From positions 95,363 to 159,362 of the forward strand of contig NZ_PDKB01000004.1 of assembly GCF_003316695.1 (NCBI RefSeq): a stretch of 64,000 nucleotides of DNA. Direction: 5' to 3'. This DNA is from Aliarcobacter vitoriensis. GTDB taxonomy: Bacteria > Campylobacterota > Campylobacteria > Campylobacterales > Arcobacteraceae. This document shows, in pieces, positions 28,547 to 38,939 of this stretch. The translations under genes were made by a program, and so were the position numbers. Position 1 is the first letter of the stretch; the number at the start of each line of letters is the position of its first letter. The notes under the pieces were generated by a model. It had not been told where the DNA came from. It was given only the letters and a program-made list of their open reading frames with translations, and searched no databases.

Positions 28547-30061
28547 TTACTCTTCATCTGCTAGAAGATCTATTTCTTGTTTTATTGGTTTCATAGCTGG
28601 GAATAATAAAACATCTCTTATTGAATGTTGATTTGTAAGCATCATTACAAGTCTATCTATTCCTATTCCTTGTCCAGCTGTTGGAGCCATACCATAAGAT
28701 AGTGCATTTACAAAATCTTCGTCCATCTCGTGTGCTTCATCATCTCCACTATCTTTTGCAGCCATTTGCCCTTCAAATCTTTGAAGTTGATCTAGTGGGT
28801 CATTTAACTCACTAAATGCATTCGCTATTTCACGACCTGCAATAAATAATTCAAATCTATCTGTTAAATGTGGTTTTTCATCATTTCTTCTTGCAAGTGG
28901 TGAAATTTCAACGGGATATTCCGTGATAAATGTAGGATTTATAAGTTTACTTTCAACAAATTCATCAAAAAGAACTCCTTGAAGTTGCCCTAAATTTAAT
29001 TTATCATTTGCTTCAAGTTTATTTGCTTTTAAAAACTCTAAAATTTTTGTTTTATCTTCAACTATATCTTTTGGAACATCACCAATTTCGTATAAAGATT
29101 GAATTAGTGGAATTTCACTAAACTTTGTAAAATCTATTTTTAAATCTCCATAAGGCAATGTTGTAGGAAGATTTAAATGTTCAAATAAATATTCAAAATA
29201 TTCAATTGTCAATTCAATTAAATCTTTATAAGTTTTATAAGCCCAATAAAATTCAATAGATGTAAACTCTGGATTATGAGTTGCATCCATTCCTTCATTT
29301 CTAAAGTTTCTGTTTATTTCAAAAACTGCTTCAAATCCACCAACTATTAATCTTTTTAAGTATAACTCAGGTGCAATTCTTAAAAATCTATCAATACCTA
29401 AAGCATTGTGATGAGTAACAAATGGTTTAGCATTTGCTCCCCCTGCGATTGGGTGCATCATAGGAGTTTCAACTTCTAAAAAGCCTTTGTTTTCAAAAAA
29501 TCTTCTAGTTAAAGATATAACTTTACTTCTTATGTGAAATGTTTTTCTAACTTCACTATTCATAATTAAATCTAAATATCTTTGTCTATATCTTAGCTCT
29601 TTATCTTGAATTCCATGAAATTTTTCAGGAAGAGGAGAGATAGCTTTTGTAAGAATTTTTAAATCATGAACATGAAGAGATAACTCTCCTTGACCTGTAA
29701 CAAATGGATATCCACTAACCTCAATGATATCCCCAACTTCTATATATTTCTTAAAAACATCATTATAAAAACCCTCTTGAAGATTGTCTCTTGCTACATA
29801 AACTTGAAGCATTCCACTTTCATCTTCTATTTTTAGAAAACTTGCTTTTCCCATAAGTCTAAAAAATTTAATTCTACCTGCAATTGTATAGTTTCTATTT
29901 TCATCTCTTTTTGATTCAGTTTTAAATATATCACTATTTACATTTATATATTTAGAAATAGTACAATCTCTATGACTATCATTTGCATAGGGATTTACTC
30001 CTATCTCTTTTAAGTTTTTTGCTTTTTCTATTCTTTGTTGTATAAATCTATTTTCAAACAA
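28547..30061 (-). CDS. lysS: Lysyl-tRNA synthetase, class II
   Basis: Charges tRNA-Lys. It has an N-terminal OB-fold anticodon-binding domain (about 50-160), then class II motifs: motif 2 around [13 protein letters not shown] and motif 3 [15 protein letters not shown] near the C-terminus. At 504 residues it is full length. It follows cvpA with a 12-base gap. From memory, Campylobacter and Helicobacter have glyA directly after lysS; here a SPOR gene follows instead. Confidence 0.97.
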   Translation of the reverse strand: MFENRFIQQRIEKAKNLKEIGVNPYANDSHRDCTISKYINVNSDIFKTESKRDENRNYTIAGRIKFFRLMGKASFLKIEDESGMLQVYVARDNLQEGFYNDVFKKYIEVGDIIEVSGYPFVTGQGELSLHVHDLKILTKAISPLPEKFHGIQDKELRYRQRYLDLIMNSEVRKTFHIRSKVISLTRRFFENKGFLEVETPMMHPIAGGANAKPFVTHHNALGIDRFLRIAPELYLKRLIVGGFEAVFEINRNFRNEGMDATHNPEFTSIEFYWAYKTYKDLIELTIEYFEYLFEHLNLPTTLPYGDLKIDFTKFSEIPLIQSLYEIGDVPKDIVEDKTKILEFLKANKLEANDKLNLGQLQGVLFDEFVESKLINPTFITEYPVEISPLARRNDEKPHLTDRFELFIAGREIANAFSELNDPLDQLQRFEGQMAAKDSGDDEAHEMDEDFVNALSYGMAPTAGQGIGIDRLVMMLTNQHSIRDVLLFPAMKPIKQEIDLLADEE

Positions 30062-30073
30062 TTTTAAAATCCT

Positions 30074-30778
30074 TTATTCATTTTCTTTATTTTGATTTGC
30101 TATATCTCTTAATTGTTCTTTAGCATCATCTATATTTTCTTTGATATTATCTTGAATTATCTCTTGAGTTGAATCTTTTATATCATTCAAATTTGAATCA
30201 ATACTCTCTTTTATCTCTTCTTGAGTTGTAGATATATCAACTTCTCCATCAGTAACATTTTGTATAGTTTGATCAACACTATTTATTAAAGCAGAAGTAT
30301 CAAGTTTGATGATATATGAACCAACATCTAGTAAATATGGCATCATAATAGAATCTTTTGTTTTTTCTTCAATCAATTTTTTAAATGAATTAACCTGATA
30401 TAGTGCGTAAGCTATGATTGAAAAAACTAAAAATATTTTTAACATTCCAAATACAAGTCCAAAAATTCTATCAATTATTCCTAAACCACTTGCACTAAAT
30501 ATTTTACTTACAACAATACCAGCAGCATAAACTATAAGAAAAATAGCTACAAAACCAACTATGAATCCAATTAACTTTATAGTTGCTTGGTTCTCTAAAG
30601 CTAAGATAGGTGCTACAAGTCCACCAACCTCACCTGAAATCCTTGAACCCACAAAAACAGCTCCAACAAGCCCTAATATTCCAAATACCTCTTTTATGAA
30701 ACCTCTAAAAAGTCCTTTGATACCAAGTAATAAAGTAAAAAGTATAATAACTAAATCAAAAATTGCAATATCATGCAT
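30074..30778 (-). CDS. CvpA family membrane protein
   Basis: 234 residues. Four membrane helices in the first 125 residues carry the CvpA pattern (DLVIILFTLLLGIKGLFRGF, then a Gly-rich loop and FIVGFVAIFLIVYAAGI). The C-terminal 80 residues are acidic, Asp/Lys/Ile/Gln-rich and probably coiled. CvpA proteins are linked to colicin V secretion and envelope stress; the biochemical role is unclear. It is the first gene of the seven-gene minus-strand operon ending at 23322. Confidence 0.85.
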   Translation of the reverse strand: MHDIAIFDLVIILFTLLLGIKGLFRGFIKEVFGILGLVGAVFVGSRISGEVGGLVAPILALENQATIKLIGFIVGFVAIFLIVYAAGIVVSKIFSASGLGIIDRIFGLVFGMLKIFLVFSIIAYALYQVNSFKKLIEEKTKDSIMMPYLLDVGSYIIKLDTSALINSVDQTIQNVTDGEVDISTTQEEIKESIDSNLNDIKDSTQEIIQDNIKENIDDAKEQLRDIANQNKENE

Positions 30779-30836
30779 AGAACAGTCCTTTTATCAATAA
30801 TGCGAATATTTTATCTAAAAAAATCAAAAGAGAAGT

Positions 30837-32900
30837 TTAACTAAAATCTATAATAAAGTTTAATCCTATATTTTTTACTCCATTGTAATCAAATATCTCA
30901 TTTTTTAAATCAATTTTGAAGTTAAGATTTTTTACAAATACTTCTTGAACTATATATAATCCTAATCCTGTACCAAATGATTGATGTTTTGTAGTAAAAT
31001 ATGGTACAGTGATTTTGTGTATTATAGCCTCATCTACTCCACCAGCATTATCTTTTATAGATAGTTTATTGTTTTTTAAATTTATAAAAATAAATCTATT
31101 ATCTTCTTTATTATTTTGAGTAAGAGCATAGATTGAATTATCAAGGATATTTAAAATTGCTTCTGTAAAGTTTCCATTGTTACAAGTTATCATCAAGTCT
31201 GTATCGTGATTGAATTTACAAATAATAGAGTTTTTTTCAAAAACCGAAGATAAAAACTCTATTATTTGTTCTGTTGATTCAACAATTGATATATTAGAAG
31301 TTTTAGTGTCTTTTGTAAAAAAATCAGTAAAATTTTCTATTGTATTTGATAATTTTTGTGTATTTTCTATAATTTTTTCACAAGACTCATCAAATTCGGT
31401 TTTACTTAGAGATTTCATATGGTTTTTTAGTTTAATTCCACTAGCAATTGTAGATATTATTCCTAAAGGTTGTCGCCATTGATGAGCAATATTATTCAAT
31501 GTATTTGTTACAGCATTTATTTTTGATTGTTGAAATATAGCTTTTTGTTCATTTATCTCTTTTTCTCTTTGTAATATTTCTTTTGTAATATCAATAAAAG
31601 TAATTACAATAGTTAAGTCTATCTTAACTTGAGATGTTTTTACGTTAAAATGTCTTAGCTCATTATTAGAATCTTTTATAGCTACTTTAAAGCTTTTATC
31701 TTGATTTTCAAATAAATACTCTGCCCAATTTTTACCATTATAATCCTTATGAACTATGTACTCTTCACTATCTAAATTCTCAAAAGAATTACAAATACAT
31801 ACATATTTATTCCTAAATTCTTCTATATTTTTTACTAAAGGAAAGAATTTAAAAAGTTGATTGTTTGCATCAACTATTTTTTTACCATCAGTGATGATAA
31901 TTATGTTTGGTTGAGAATCTAACAAAATCTTATTTTTTTTGTCTTGATATTTTATTTGTTTAATGTAATAGGCTAATATGAATGTAAATATAACAATAAG
32001 TGCTATCATAGAAGCCATTATACTTTGTATTTTTATATATCTTATATTCTCTATATCAATGCTACTTAGTTCAATAAAATTTAGTATGTAAGCTAACTCT
32101 TTCTTATCTTCATCAAAAAGGGGATATTTTGAAATTAAATAATTATTTTCTACAATATAATCATCTATTTTTATATATTTTTCAATTCCATTGTTGATTA
32201 TATAATCATATATATTTTTATTTACATTTGGATTTACAACATAATAATCATCAATAAAAAGATTTGATAATATAGGGTATTTCAAATTTTTATTAATTTT
32301 TTTGTCACCGATAATTATAGTATTAACTCCATTTTTTTGTAAATCGTCTGAAATTGAATCAAAATGTGTAATAACTTCTAAAGCTCCATAAAAATTGTTA
32401 TTTTGATCAAATATAGGAGTTCGTGCTTTTATTCCTACATTAAATAATCCTGCACTTATTGAAGTTGAAATATTTTTTATAGCAGATATTTTTTGTAAAT
32501 CACCTCTAAATTGAATTCCATCTTTTATTTTTGTCCACGATCTATATATACTATTTCTATCTTTATCAAAAATTTGAATCCAAATATTTTTATATTTAGA
32601 ATTGATTTCTATTAATTTTGCAATCTCTTTGTAATTTAACTTATGAAACTCTTTGTTTTCTATATTTTTGTATAGATTTTCATCTTTAGATAGTGCTATT
32701 GCTATAGCTAGAGATGTATTTTGTTTATCACTTATTAAATTTTGAGTTTTTTCAAAAATATTTTTATGTTGAGAGTCATATACTGATTTTAGAAGTTCTT
32801 TTTGTTTGTTATTTATATAGATATTTGTTAAAAAAATTGCAAATATAGTTGATATAACGAATGCTATTCCAATTAAATAAAAGTTCTTTTTTCTTTCCAA
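30837..32900 (-). CDS. Orphan sensor histidine kinase (Cache-PAS-HisKA-HATPase)
   Basis: 687-residue membrane sensor. Helix 1 is at about 8-29, a double-Cache-like periplasmic domain at about 35-285 (with FNVGIKARTPIFD near 153-165), helix 2 at about 291-313 and a PAS domain at about 325-440. The dimerisation box has phospho-acceptor His473 in NIAHQWRQPLG. The ATPase domain has the N-box NILDNSIYAL (584-593), DNAGG (617-621) and GTGLGLYIV (643-651). There is no response regulator next to it, so its partner is encoded elsewhere. It is divergent from ispG. Confidence 0.9.
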   Translation of the reverse strand: MERKKNFYLIGIAFVISTIFAIFLTNIYINNKQKELLKSVYDSQHKNIFEKTQNLISDKQNTSLAIAIALSKDENLYKNIENKEFHKLNYKEIAKLIEINSKYKNIWIQIFDKDRNSIYRSWTKIKDGIQFRGDLQKISAIKNISTSISAGLFNVGIKARTPIFDQNNNFYGALEVITHFDSISDDLQKNGVNTIIIGDKKINKNLKYPILSNLFIDDYYVVNPNVNKNIYDYIINNGIEKYIKIDDYIVENNYLISKYPLFDEDKKELAYILNFIELSSIDIENIRYIKIQSIMASMIALIVIFTFILAYYIKQIKYQDKKNKILLDSQPNIIIITDGKKIVDANNQLFKFFPLVKNIEEFRNKYVCICNSFENLDSEEYIVHKDYNGKNWAEYLFENQDKSFKVAIKDSNNELRHFNVKTSQVKIDLTIVITFIDITKEILQREKEINEQKAIFQQSKINAVTNTLNNIAHQWRQPLGIISTIASGIKLKNHMKSLSKTEFDESCEKIIENTQKLSNTIENFTDFFTKDTKTSNISIVESTEQIIEFLSSVFEKNSIICKFNHDTDLMITCNNGNFTEAILNILDNSIYALTQNNKEDNRFIFINLKNNKLSIKDNAGGVDEAIIHKITVPYFTTKHQSFGTGLGLYIVQEVFVKNLNFKIDLKNEIFDYNGVKNIGLNFIIDFS

Positions 32901-33000
32901 TATTGTTCACTTATAATAAATTTTTTTCTTTCGTTTATAAGCATATAGAATAACATCTTATTAATAAATTAAACTTCACTTTTATTTAATTTATTTTAGA

Positions 33001-33006
33001 TAAAAT
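33001..33006 (+). promoter_or_regulatory. Candidate -10 box for ispG
   Basis: TAAAAT ending 7 bases before the ispG ATG, in a T-rich stretch and with no ribosome site between. If real, the transcript would start at or next to the ATG. Confidence 0.35.
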
Positions 33007-33013
33007 CCCACTT

Positions 33014-34075
33014 ATGATAAAAAGATACCCAACAAAACAAATAAAAGTAGGAAATGTCCTAATTGGTGGTGATGCACCAATAAGTGTACAATCAATGACA
33101 TTTACAAAAACATCAGATGTTAAAGCAACTGTTGAACAAATTACAAAATTACATTTTGCAGGAGCAGATATTGTAAGAGTTGCGGTTCCTCATATTGAAG
33201 ATGCGAATGCACTAAAAGAGATAAAAAAACAAGTAAGTTTACCAATAGTTGCAGATATACATTTTCACTATAAATTGGCATTGATTGCTGCTGAAGTTGT
33301 AGATTGTATTAGAATAAATCCAGGAAATATTGGAGATAAAAAAAGAGTTCAAGAAGTTGTAAAGGCTTGTCAAGAACGAAATATTCCAATAAGAATTGGA
33401 GTAAATAGTGGAAGTTTAGAAAAACAGTTTGAGCAAAAATATGGGCAAACTCCGCAAGGTATGGTAGCTTCTGCTGATTACAATATCAAATATCTTGAAG
33501 ATTTAGGATTTACAGATATAAAAATTTCACTAAAGGCTTCTGATGTTCAAAGAACAGTTGAGGCATATAGGACTTTAAGACCTATGAATAATTACCCTTT
33601 TCACTTAGGAGTAACAGAAGCTGGAACACAATTTCACTCTACAATAAAATCGTCTATTGCTCTAGGAAGTTTACTACTTGATGGAATAGGGGATACTCTA
33701 AGAGTTTCTATGACAGGAGAACTTGAAGAAGAGATAAAAGTTGGACGAGCAATACTAAAAGATGTTGGAATTTCAAAAGAGGGATTAAATATAATATCTT
33801 GTCCAACTTGTGGAAGAATAGAAGCTGATTTGGTAAATGCTGTTTCTGAAGTTGAAAAACGAACTGCACATATAAAAACTCCACTTGATGTATCTGTTAT
33901 GGGATGTGTTGTAAATGCTATTGGTGAAGCTAAAAGTGCTGATGTTGCTATTGCTTTTGGTAAAGGAAGTGGTTTAGTGATGAAAAAAGGTGAGATAATA
34001 GCAAAATTAAGTGGAGATGCTCTAATAAATAAATTTATTGAAGAAGTTGAATTCGAAGCAAAAAGAAAATCATAA
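33014..34075 (+). CDS. ispG: 4-hydroxy-3-methylbut-2-enyl diphosphate synthase (flavodoxin type)
   Basis: [4Fe-4S] enzyme of the methylerythritol-phosphate isoprenoid pathway. The N-terminal TIM barrel carries [10 protein letters not shown] and [11 protein letters not shown]. The C-terminal cluster ligands are Cys263, Cys266 (SCPTCGR) and Cys298 ([12 protein letters not shown]). At 353 residues it is the typical short bacterial form. No ribosome site is visible before the ATG. Its stop overlaps the dnaB start by one base. Confidence 0.96.
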   Translation: MIKRYPTKQIKVGNVLIGGDAPISVQSMTFTKTSDVKATVEQITKLHFAGADIVRVAVPHIEDANALKEIKKQVSLPIVADIHFHYKLALIAAEVVDCIRINPGNIGDKKRVQEVVKACQERNIPIRIGVNSGSLEKQFEQKYGQTPQGMVASADYNIKYLEDLGFTDIKISLKASDVQRTVEAYRTLRPMNNYPFHLGVTEAGTQFHSTIKSSIALGSLLLDGIGDTLRVSMTGELEEEIKVGRAILKDVGISKEGLNIISCPTCGRIEADLVNAVSEVEKRTAHIKTPLDVSVMGCVVNAIGEAKSADVAIAFGKGSGLVMKKGEIIAKLSGDALINKFIEEVEFEAKRKS

Positions 34076-36546
34076 TGGATAGTATTTATAGTATAAATAT
34101 CGAAAGAGCAGTTTTAAGCTCAATCTTTTTTAATCCAGAAGAACTTGAAGATATTCTAGGTGTTTTAAAACCAAAAGATTTTTATCTTCCTGCTCATAAA
34201 TCTATTTTTGAAGCTATGATAAAACTTCATAATGATGGTATGCCAATAGATGAAGATTTTATAAGAAATAAAGTAAATTCTAAAGATGTTGATGATTCAG
34301 TGCTACTTGAAATTTTATCTGCAAATCCTATTACAAATACTCAAGCTTATGTAAAAGAGATAAAAGATAGTGCTGTAAAAAGAGAGTTAGCAACTTTAGC
34401 TACAACTATCAAAAAAGTTGCTATTGAAGAAGAAGTTAGTGCAAATGAAGCACTTGATACTATTCAAAGTGAATTATATAAAATTTCTACAAATAGTGCT
34501 ACAAGTGAACTAAAAGATATGCAAACCGTTACAAATGATACTTTGGCATATATTGAAAAGATGAAAAAACTTGGAAATAAATATCTGATAGGACAAACAA
34601 CAGGTTTTGACTCACTTGATAAAAAAACAACAGGTTTTAATGAAGGGGATTTGGTAATAATTGCTGCACGTCCTGCTATGGGAAAATGTTTAGGTCGTGG
34701 TACAAAAATTCTTATGTTTGATGGAACTTTGAAAAATGTTGAAGATATAGTAGTTGGAGATAAACTTATGGGAGATGATTCAACTGCTAGAAATGTATTA
34801 TCAATAACTTCTGGTATAGAACAGATGTATTGGGTTCGACAAAACAAGGCTATTGACTATAGAGTAAATGAGTCTCATATTTTATCTTTAAAAAGAAGTA
34901 GAAATGAAAGCTTTCATAAAAATGGAGATATTTTAAATATTAATATTAAAGAGTTTACAGAAAAATCATCAAAATTTCAAAGTAATTATAAAGGATATAA
35001 AGTTCCTGTTGAATTTGAAGAAAAAGATTTAAAAATTGAACCTTACTTTTTAGGTCTTTGGCTAGGAGATGGAGCAAAATCTAAAGTTTCAATATATACA
35101 GAAGATTTTGAAATTGTAAACTATTTACAATCTTATGCTATAAGATTGGGTTTAGAATTAAGAACTTATAAAGCTATTGATAAGTGTCCAGAATATTCAA
35201 TTACAAATAAAAAAAGTGTAGATGGAAAAACTACTTTTTCTTTGCAAAAATTATTAAGAGATGAAAATATTTTAGGAAATAAACATATCCCAAAAAATTA
35301 TTTGATTAATTCAAGAAAAAATAGATTAGAACTTTTAGCAGGATTGATTGATAGTGATGGGCACTATGATAAAAAGGCAAATGGTTATGAAATAACTTTT
35401 AAAGATGAAGATTTAGCACAACAACTAAAATTTTTATGTGATAGCTTAGGTTTTAGAACTTCTCTAAAAATAAAAATAGCAAAAATAAAAAAAATAAATT
35501 ATAGTGTTGAGGTTTATAGAGTTAGATTTTTTGGAAATATTGATACTATTCCAGTGAGAATAAAAAGAAAACAAGCACTATCTTGGAATTGTAATAGAAC
35601 TTGGAATCAAACAGGAATAAAAATAGAAAAAGATATAGTTGATGAATATTTTGGTTTCGAAATAGATGGGAATAGATTATTCTTACTGGAAGATATGACA
35701 GTAACTCACAATACTGCTCTTGTTCTTAATATGGCACTAAAAAATGTTGAAAAAGGAAAAGGTGTAATATTTTTCTCTCTTGAAATGCCAGCAGAACAAC
35801 TGATGCTTAGGATGCTATCAGCAAAAACTTCTATTCCATTACAAAATCTTAGAAAAGGTGATATGGATGATAATCAATGGACAAATTTAAGTGCCGCATT
35901 TGAAGATTTAAACTCAAAAAAGCTTTTTGTTGATGATGGTGGAAGCATAAATATAAACCAACTTCGAGCAAGGGTTAGGAAATTAGCACAAAATGAAGAC
36001 AATAATATAAGTTTAGTAATCATTGATTATTTACAACTTATGCAAGGGCTTGGAAATAAAGATAGACATCAGGAAGTTTCAGATATCAGTAGAGGTTTAA
36101 AGATGTTAGCAAGAGAGTTGAAAATACCAATTGTTGCTTTATCTCAATTAAATAGGGGACTTGAAAGTAGACCAGATAAACGACCAATGTTAAGTGATTT
36201 AAGAGAATCTGGTGCTATTGAGCAAGATGCTGATATTATTATGTTTGTTTATAGAGATGATGTTTATAAAGAAAGAGATGAAGCACGAAAAGAAAAAGAG
36301 GCTAAAGATAAAGGAGAAGATTATAAATCAAAATTCCAAAATCGCCCTGTTGAAGAAGCTGAAATTATAATTGGAAAGCAAAGAAATGGACCAATAGGTA
36401 CTGTTAAACTAGATTTCCATAAGACTTTAACTAAGTTTATTGATAAAGATAGTTTTGGTGGTGAAGCTCCAATTGAAGTGGTGTTTGAAAATATAGCGGA
36501 TATTCAAAAAGAAACAAATATAGAAATACCTATAATTGATATTTAA
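34075..36546 (+). CDS. dnaB: Replicative DNA helicase DnaB containing an intein
   Basis: Hexameric helicase at the replication fork. The N-terminal DnaB domain (about 1-110) and RecA-like ATPase are interrupted by an intein (residues 205-546). Removing it leaves 481 residues, normal for DnaB, and restores Walker A as ARPAMGK-T. Downstream helicase motifs are intact: FFSLEMP, LVIIDYLQLM (Walker B), LSQLNRGLE, SDLRESGAIEQDADIIMFVYR and KQRNGPIGT. The insertion lies between the catalytic Lys and Thr of the P-loop, so the precursor should be inactive until splicing. It overlaps ispG by one base. Confidence 0.95.
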   Translation: MDSIYSINIERAVLSSIFFNPEELEDILGVLKPKDFYLPAHKSIFEAMIKLHNDGMPIDEDFIRNKVNSKDVDDSVLLEILSANPITNTQAYVKEIKDSAVKRELATLATTIKKVAIEEEVSANEALDTIQSELYKISTNSATSELKDMQTVTNDTLAYIEKMKKLGNKYLIGQTTGFDSLDKKTTGFNEGDLVIIAARPAMGKCLGRGTKILMFDGTLKNVEDIVVGDKLMGDDSTARNVLSITSGIEQMYWVRQNKAIDYRVNESHILSLKRSRNESFHKNGDILNINIKEFTEKSSKFQSNYKGYKVPVEFEEKDLKIEPYFLGLWLGDGAKSKVSIYTEDFEIVNYLQSYAIRLGLELRTYKAIDKCPEYSITNKKSVDGKTTFSLQKLLRDENILGNKHIPKNYLINSRKNRLELLAGLIDSDGHYDKKANGYEITFKDEDLAQQLKFLCDSLGFRTSLKIKIAKIKKINYSVEVYRVRFFGNIDTIPVRIKRKQALSWNCNRTWNQTGIKIEKDIVDEYFGFEIDGNRLFLLEDMTVTHNTALVLNMALKNVEKGKGVIFFSLEMPAEQLMLRMLSAKTSIPLQNLRKGDMDDNQWTNLSAAFEDLNSKKLFVDDGGSININQLRARVRKLAQNEDNNISLVIIDYLQLMQGLGNKDRHQEVSDISRGLKMLARELKIPIVALSQLNRGLESRPDKRPMLSDLRESGAIEQDADIIMFVYRDDVYKERDEARKEKEAKDKGEDYKSKFQNRPVEEAEIIIGKQRNGPIGTVKLDFHKTLTKFIDKDSFGGEAPIEVVFENIADIQKETNIEIPIIDI
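34687..35712 (+). mobile_element. DnaB intein with LAGLIDADG homing endonuclease
   Basis: 342-residue intein. It begins with Cys1 (CLGRGTKILMFDGTL, block A) and ends FLLEDMTVTHN with the penultimate His and terminal Asn needed for splicing; the +1 extein residue is Thr. Block B reads VNESHIL, with the His conserved but Asn in place of the usual Thr. The central endonuclease has two LAGLIDADG motifs, LGLWLGDGA and LLAGLIDSDGHY, both with the metal-binding Asp, so it may still be active. Base composition matches the host. Confidence 0.93.
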
Positions 36547-36611
36547 AATTAATATTTTATTAAGAAATAATCATTTAAAATGAAAATGCCATTTTAATTC
36601 AAGGAAATTAT

Positions 36612-37007
36612 ATGAAACAGGCATTTTCGTTGCTAGAAATAATCTTTGTTATAGTTATCTTAGGGATAATTGTATCTTTTGCGGCTCCAAAACTTATGGA
36701 TACAAAAGATAGTGCATTGGTTTCTACTCTTAAAAGAGATGTAAATACAGCTGTAAACTCTATTCAAAGTTATTATTTATTAAATCAAAAAATTGAAGAT
36801 ATAAACGATACTATGAATATAAGTAGTACAAATTGGAATATTGAAAAATTAAAAATGAGTGATAAAAACGCTTGTATTACTTTGGAAGTAAAAACTGTAT
36901 CAAATAATGTAGTGATTGATTTAAAAATAGATGGTCTAAAAGATAGCACTATTTGTAAGAAAATAAGAGATAGTGGATTGGTTTCAAAAGAATATGAAGT
37001 TTATTAA
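36612..37007 (+). CDS. Type II secretion/type IV pilin-like pseudopilin
   Basis: 131 residues with a class III prepilin leader: a short basic start MKQA, then FSLLEIIFVIVILGIIVSFA with Glu at mature position 5. The usual Gly before the cleavage site is Ala here, which I believe is common in this phylum. The C-terminal domain is small, with two Cys that could form a disulfide. It stands alone, without assembly-ATPase or platform genes nearby. It probably feeds a type II or type IV pilus-like system encoded elsewhere. Confidence 0.8.
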   Translation: MKQAFSLLEIIFVIVILGIIVSFAAPKLMDTKDSALVSTLKRDVNTAVNSIQSYYLLNQKIEDINDTMNISSTNWNIEKLKMSDKNACITLEVKTVSNNVVIDLKIDGLKDSTICKKIRDSGLVSKEYEVY

Positions 37008-37092
37008 AAAATAGATTTCATCTAATGAAGATTTAAGAAAAAATGTACAATAATGATAATGTATATTACAACTTAGAATAAATAGGAATAAC

Positions 37093-38490
37093 ATGGATTA
37101 CAGAATAGAAAAAGATACGATGGGTGAAATCAAAGTGCCAAAAGATAGATATTGGCAAGCACAAACAGAAAGAAGTTTAGAAAACTTTCCAATTGGTGAT
37201 GAAAAGATGCCAAAAGAGGTAATCGAAGGTTTTGCATATTTGAAAAAAGCTTGTGCAATTGTAAACAATAAATTAAAAAGACTTGATGATGTGAAAACAA
37301 AAGCTATATCTCAAGCTTGTGATGAAATCATTGAAAAAAAACTTGATGGTGAATTTCCTCTAGTTGTTTGGCAAACTGGTTCTGGAACACAATCAAATAT
37401 GAATGTGAATGAAGTTGTTTCTTCAAGAGCTAGTGAGATTTTAGGTGAAGATTTTAGAATTAAAAAAATTGTTCATCCAAATGATGATGTAAATAAAGGA
37501 CAAAGTTCAAATGATACTTATCCAACTGCTATGAGGGTTGCTTTTGTACTTGATGTAGAAAAAAGACTTATTCCTGCAATAAATATTTTAAAAACTACTT
37601 TAGAAAAAAAAGTTAAAGAGTTCGAAAATATTGTGAAAATAGGAAGAACACATTTACAAGATGCAACTCCACTTACTTTAGGACAAGAAATATCTGGGTA
37701 TGTAGATATGTTAGATAAAGCTTTAGCACAAGTTGATGATGCTATGAAATATATAGTTGAACTTGCTATTGGAGGAACTGCTGTTGGAACTGGTCTTAAT
37801 TCTCATCCAGATTTTTCACCAATGGTTTGTGATGCTTTAAATGATTTAACAAAAACAAAATATTCTTTTAAATCTCATCCAAATAAATTTCATGCTTTAA
37901 CTGCTCACGATGGAGAAGTATTTTTAAGTGGAGCTTTAAATGCACTTGCTTCAAATTTGATGAAATTTGCAAATGATATTAGATGGCTGTCTTCTGGTCC
38001 AAGATGTGGAATAGGAGAATTAAATATTCCTGAAAATGAACCAGGAAGTTCTATAATGCCAGGAAAAGTAAACCCAACTCAAAGTGAAGCTATGACGATG
38101 GTTGCTGTACAAGTTATGGGAAATCATTCAACTATAAGTATAGCTGCAAGTCAAGGAAATTTTGAATTAAATGTATTTAAACCAGTAATTGCTTTAAATT
38201 TATTGCAATCAATTAGATTGTTAAGTGATACTATGGTTGCATTTAATGACAATTGTGCAGTTGGAATTGAACCAAATTTAGCAAATATCAATAAATATTT
38301 ACAAGATTCACTTATGCTTGTAACGGCACTAAATCCATACATTGGATATGAAAAAGCTGCACTTATAGCAAAAACAGCACACAAAAATGGTACAACACTT
38401 AAACAAGAAGCAGTAAATCTTGGAATTTTAAGTGAGCAAGAGTTTGACTCATATGTTAAACCAGAAAATATGATAAAACCTAGTCTATAA
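37093..38490 (+). CDS. fumC: Fumarate hydratase class II
   Basis: Iron-independent TCA-cycle enzyme interconverting fumarate and malate. The superfamily signature [11 protein letters not shown] is at 318-328, and the [16 protein letters not shown] and [16 protein letters not shown] active-site segments are present. At 465 residues it is full length. The 18 bases to the next gene suggest cotranscription with the small acidic protein. Confidence 0.96.
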   Translation: MDYRIEKDTMGEIKVPKDRYWQAQTERSLENFPIGDEKMPKEVIEGFAYLKKACAIVNNKLKRLDDVKTKAISQACDEIIEKKLDGEFPLVVWQTGSGTQSNMNVNEVVSSRASEILGEDFRIKKIVHPNDDVNKGQSSNDTYPTAMRVAFVLDVEKRLIPAINILKTTLEKKVKEFENIVKIGRTHLQDATPLTLGQEISGYVDMLDKALAQVDDAMKYIVELAIGGTAVGTGLNSHPDFSPMVCDALNDLTKTKYSFKSHPNKFHALTAHDGEVFLSGALNALASNLMKFANDIRWLSSGPRCGIGELNIPENEPGSSIMPGKVNPTQSEAMTMVAVQVMGNHSTISIAASQGNFELNVFKPVIALNLLQSIRLLSDTMVAFNDNCAVGIEPNLANINKYLQDSLMLVTALNPYIGYEKAALIAKTAHKNGTTLKQEAVNLGILSEQEFDSYVKPENMIKPSL

Positions 38491-38508
38491 TCAAGGAAAA
38501 TTAAATAT

Positions 38509-38754
38509 ATGAAAGAATTAGAGAAGGTTTTTTTAATCGATGAGTTTGAAGAAGGTTGGGGGATGGAAGCGATAGATGTTTGTGAAGAGCAGCTATTTGA
38601 CTATTGTACTGAAGTTTTGTTTATACCAGATGATAAAATAGATGAATTAAATATGATCGACAATGAATTGGAGATTGTATTAAAGGATTTAGAAGAAGAT
38701 GATATAAATGAAGATTGGTATGTAAACCTTTTAAAACACTCAAAATTTAACTAA
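38509..38754 (+). CDS. Small acidic protein of unknown function
   Basis: 81 residues, strongly acidic (Glu/Asp-rich throughout), no signal peptide or membrane helix. An SD-like AAGGA precedes it and it follows fumC closely, so it is likely real and cotranscribed. I do not recognise a family. A hairpin terminator follows. Confidence 0.7.
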   Translation: MKELEKVFLIDEFEEGWGMEAIDVCEEQLFDYCTEVLFIPDDKIDELNMIDNELEIVLKDLEEDDINEDWYVNLLKHSKFN

Positions 38755-38762
38755 AAAATTTT

Positions 38763-38790
38763 AATAACTAAGGCAAAAGCCTTGGTTATT
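38763..38790 (+). terminator. Terminator after the fumC operon
   Basis: AATAACTAAGGC, AAAA loop, GCCTTGGTTATT: 12 pairs with one G-T wobble, followed by a modest T-rich tail. The gap to 38966 also holds the 14-base palindrome ATACAAATTTGTAT (38819-38832). Confidence 0.7.
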
Positions 38791-38919
38791 TATATCTTGT
38801 AAAATTCAAGAAGTTAAAATACAAATTTGTATATAAATTGAATTAAAATTTAACAAATAATCAAAAATAAAACTTTTAGGACATTTTTTAGCCATTTTTT
38901 TTTATTACAATACTGCTTT

Positions 38920-38939
38920 CTACTACATACTAGTAGTAG
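38920..38939. promoter_or_regulatory. Inverted repeat upstream of the TonB-dependent receptor
   Basis: CTACTAC (38920-38926) and GTAGTAG (38933-38939) around ATACTA, between a TACAAT -10-like box (38906-38911) and the receptor ATG. It could be an operator or a leader hairpin. No convincing Fur box is seen here. Confidence 0.4.

Noticed and set aside
38895..38903. T9 run upstream of the TonB-dependent receptor as a second phase switch
   Set aside because: T runs of this length are common in this AT-rich genome, and this one is outside the coding sequence; promoter modulation is possible but not supported.
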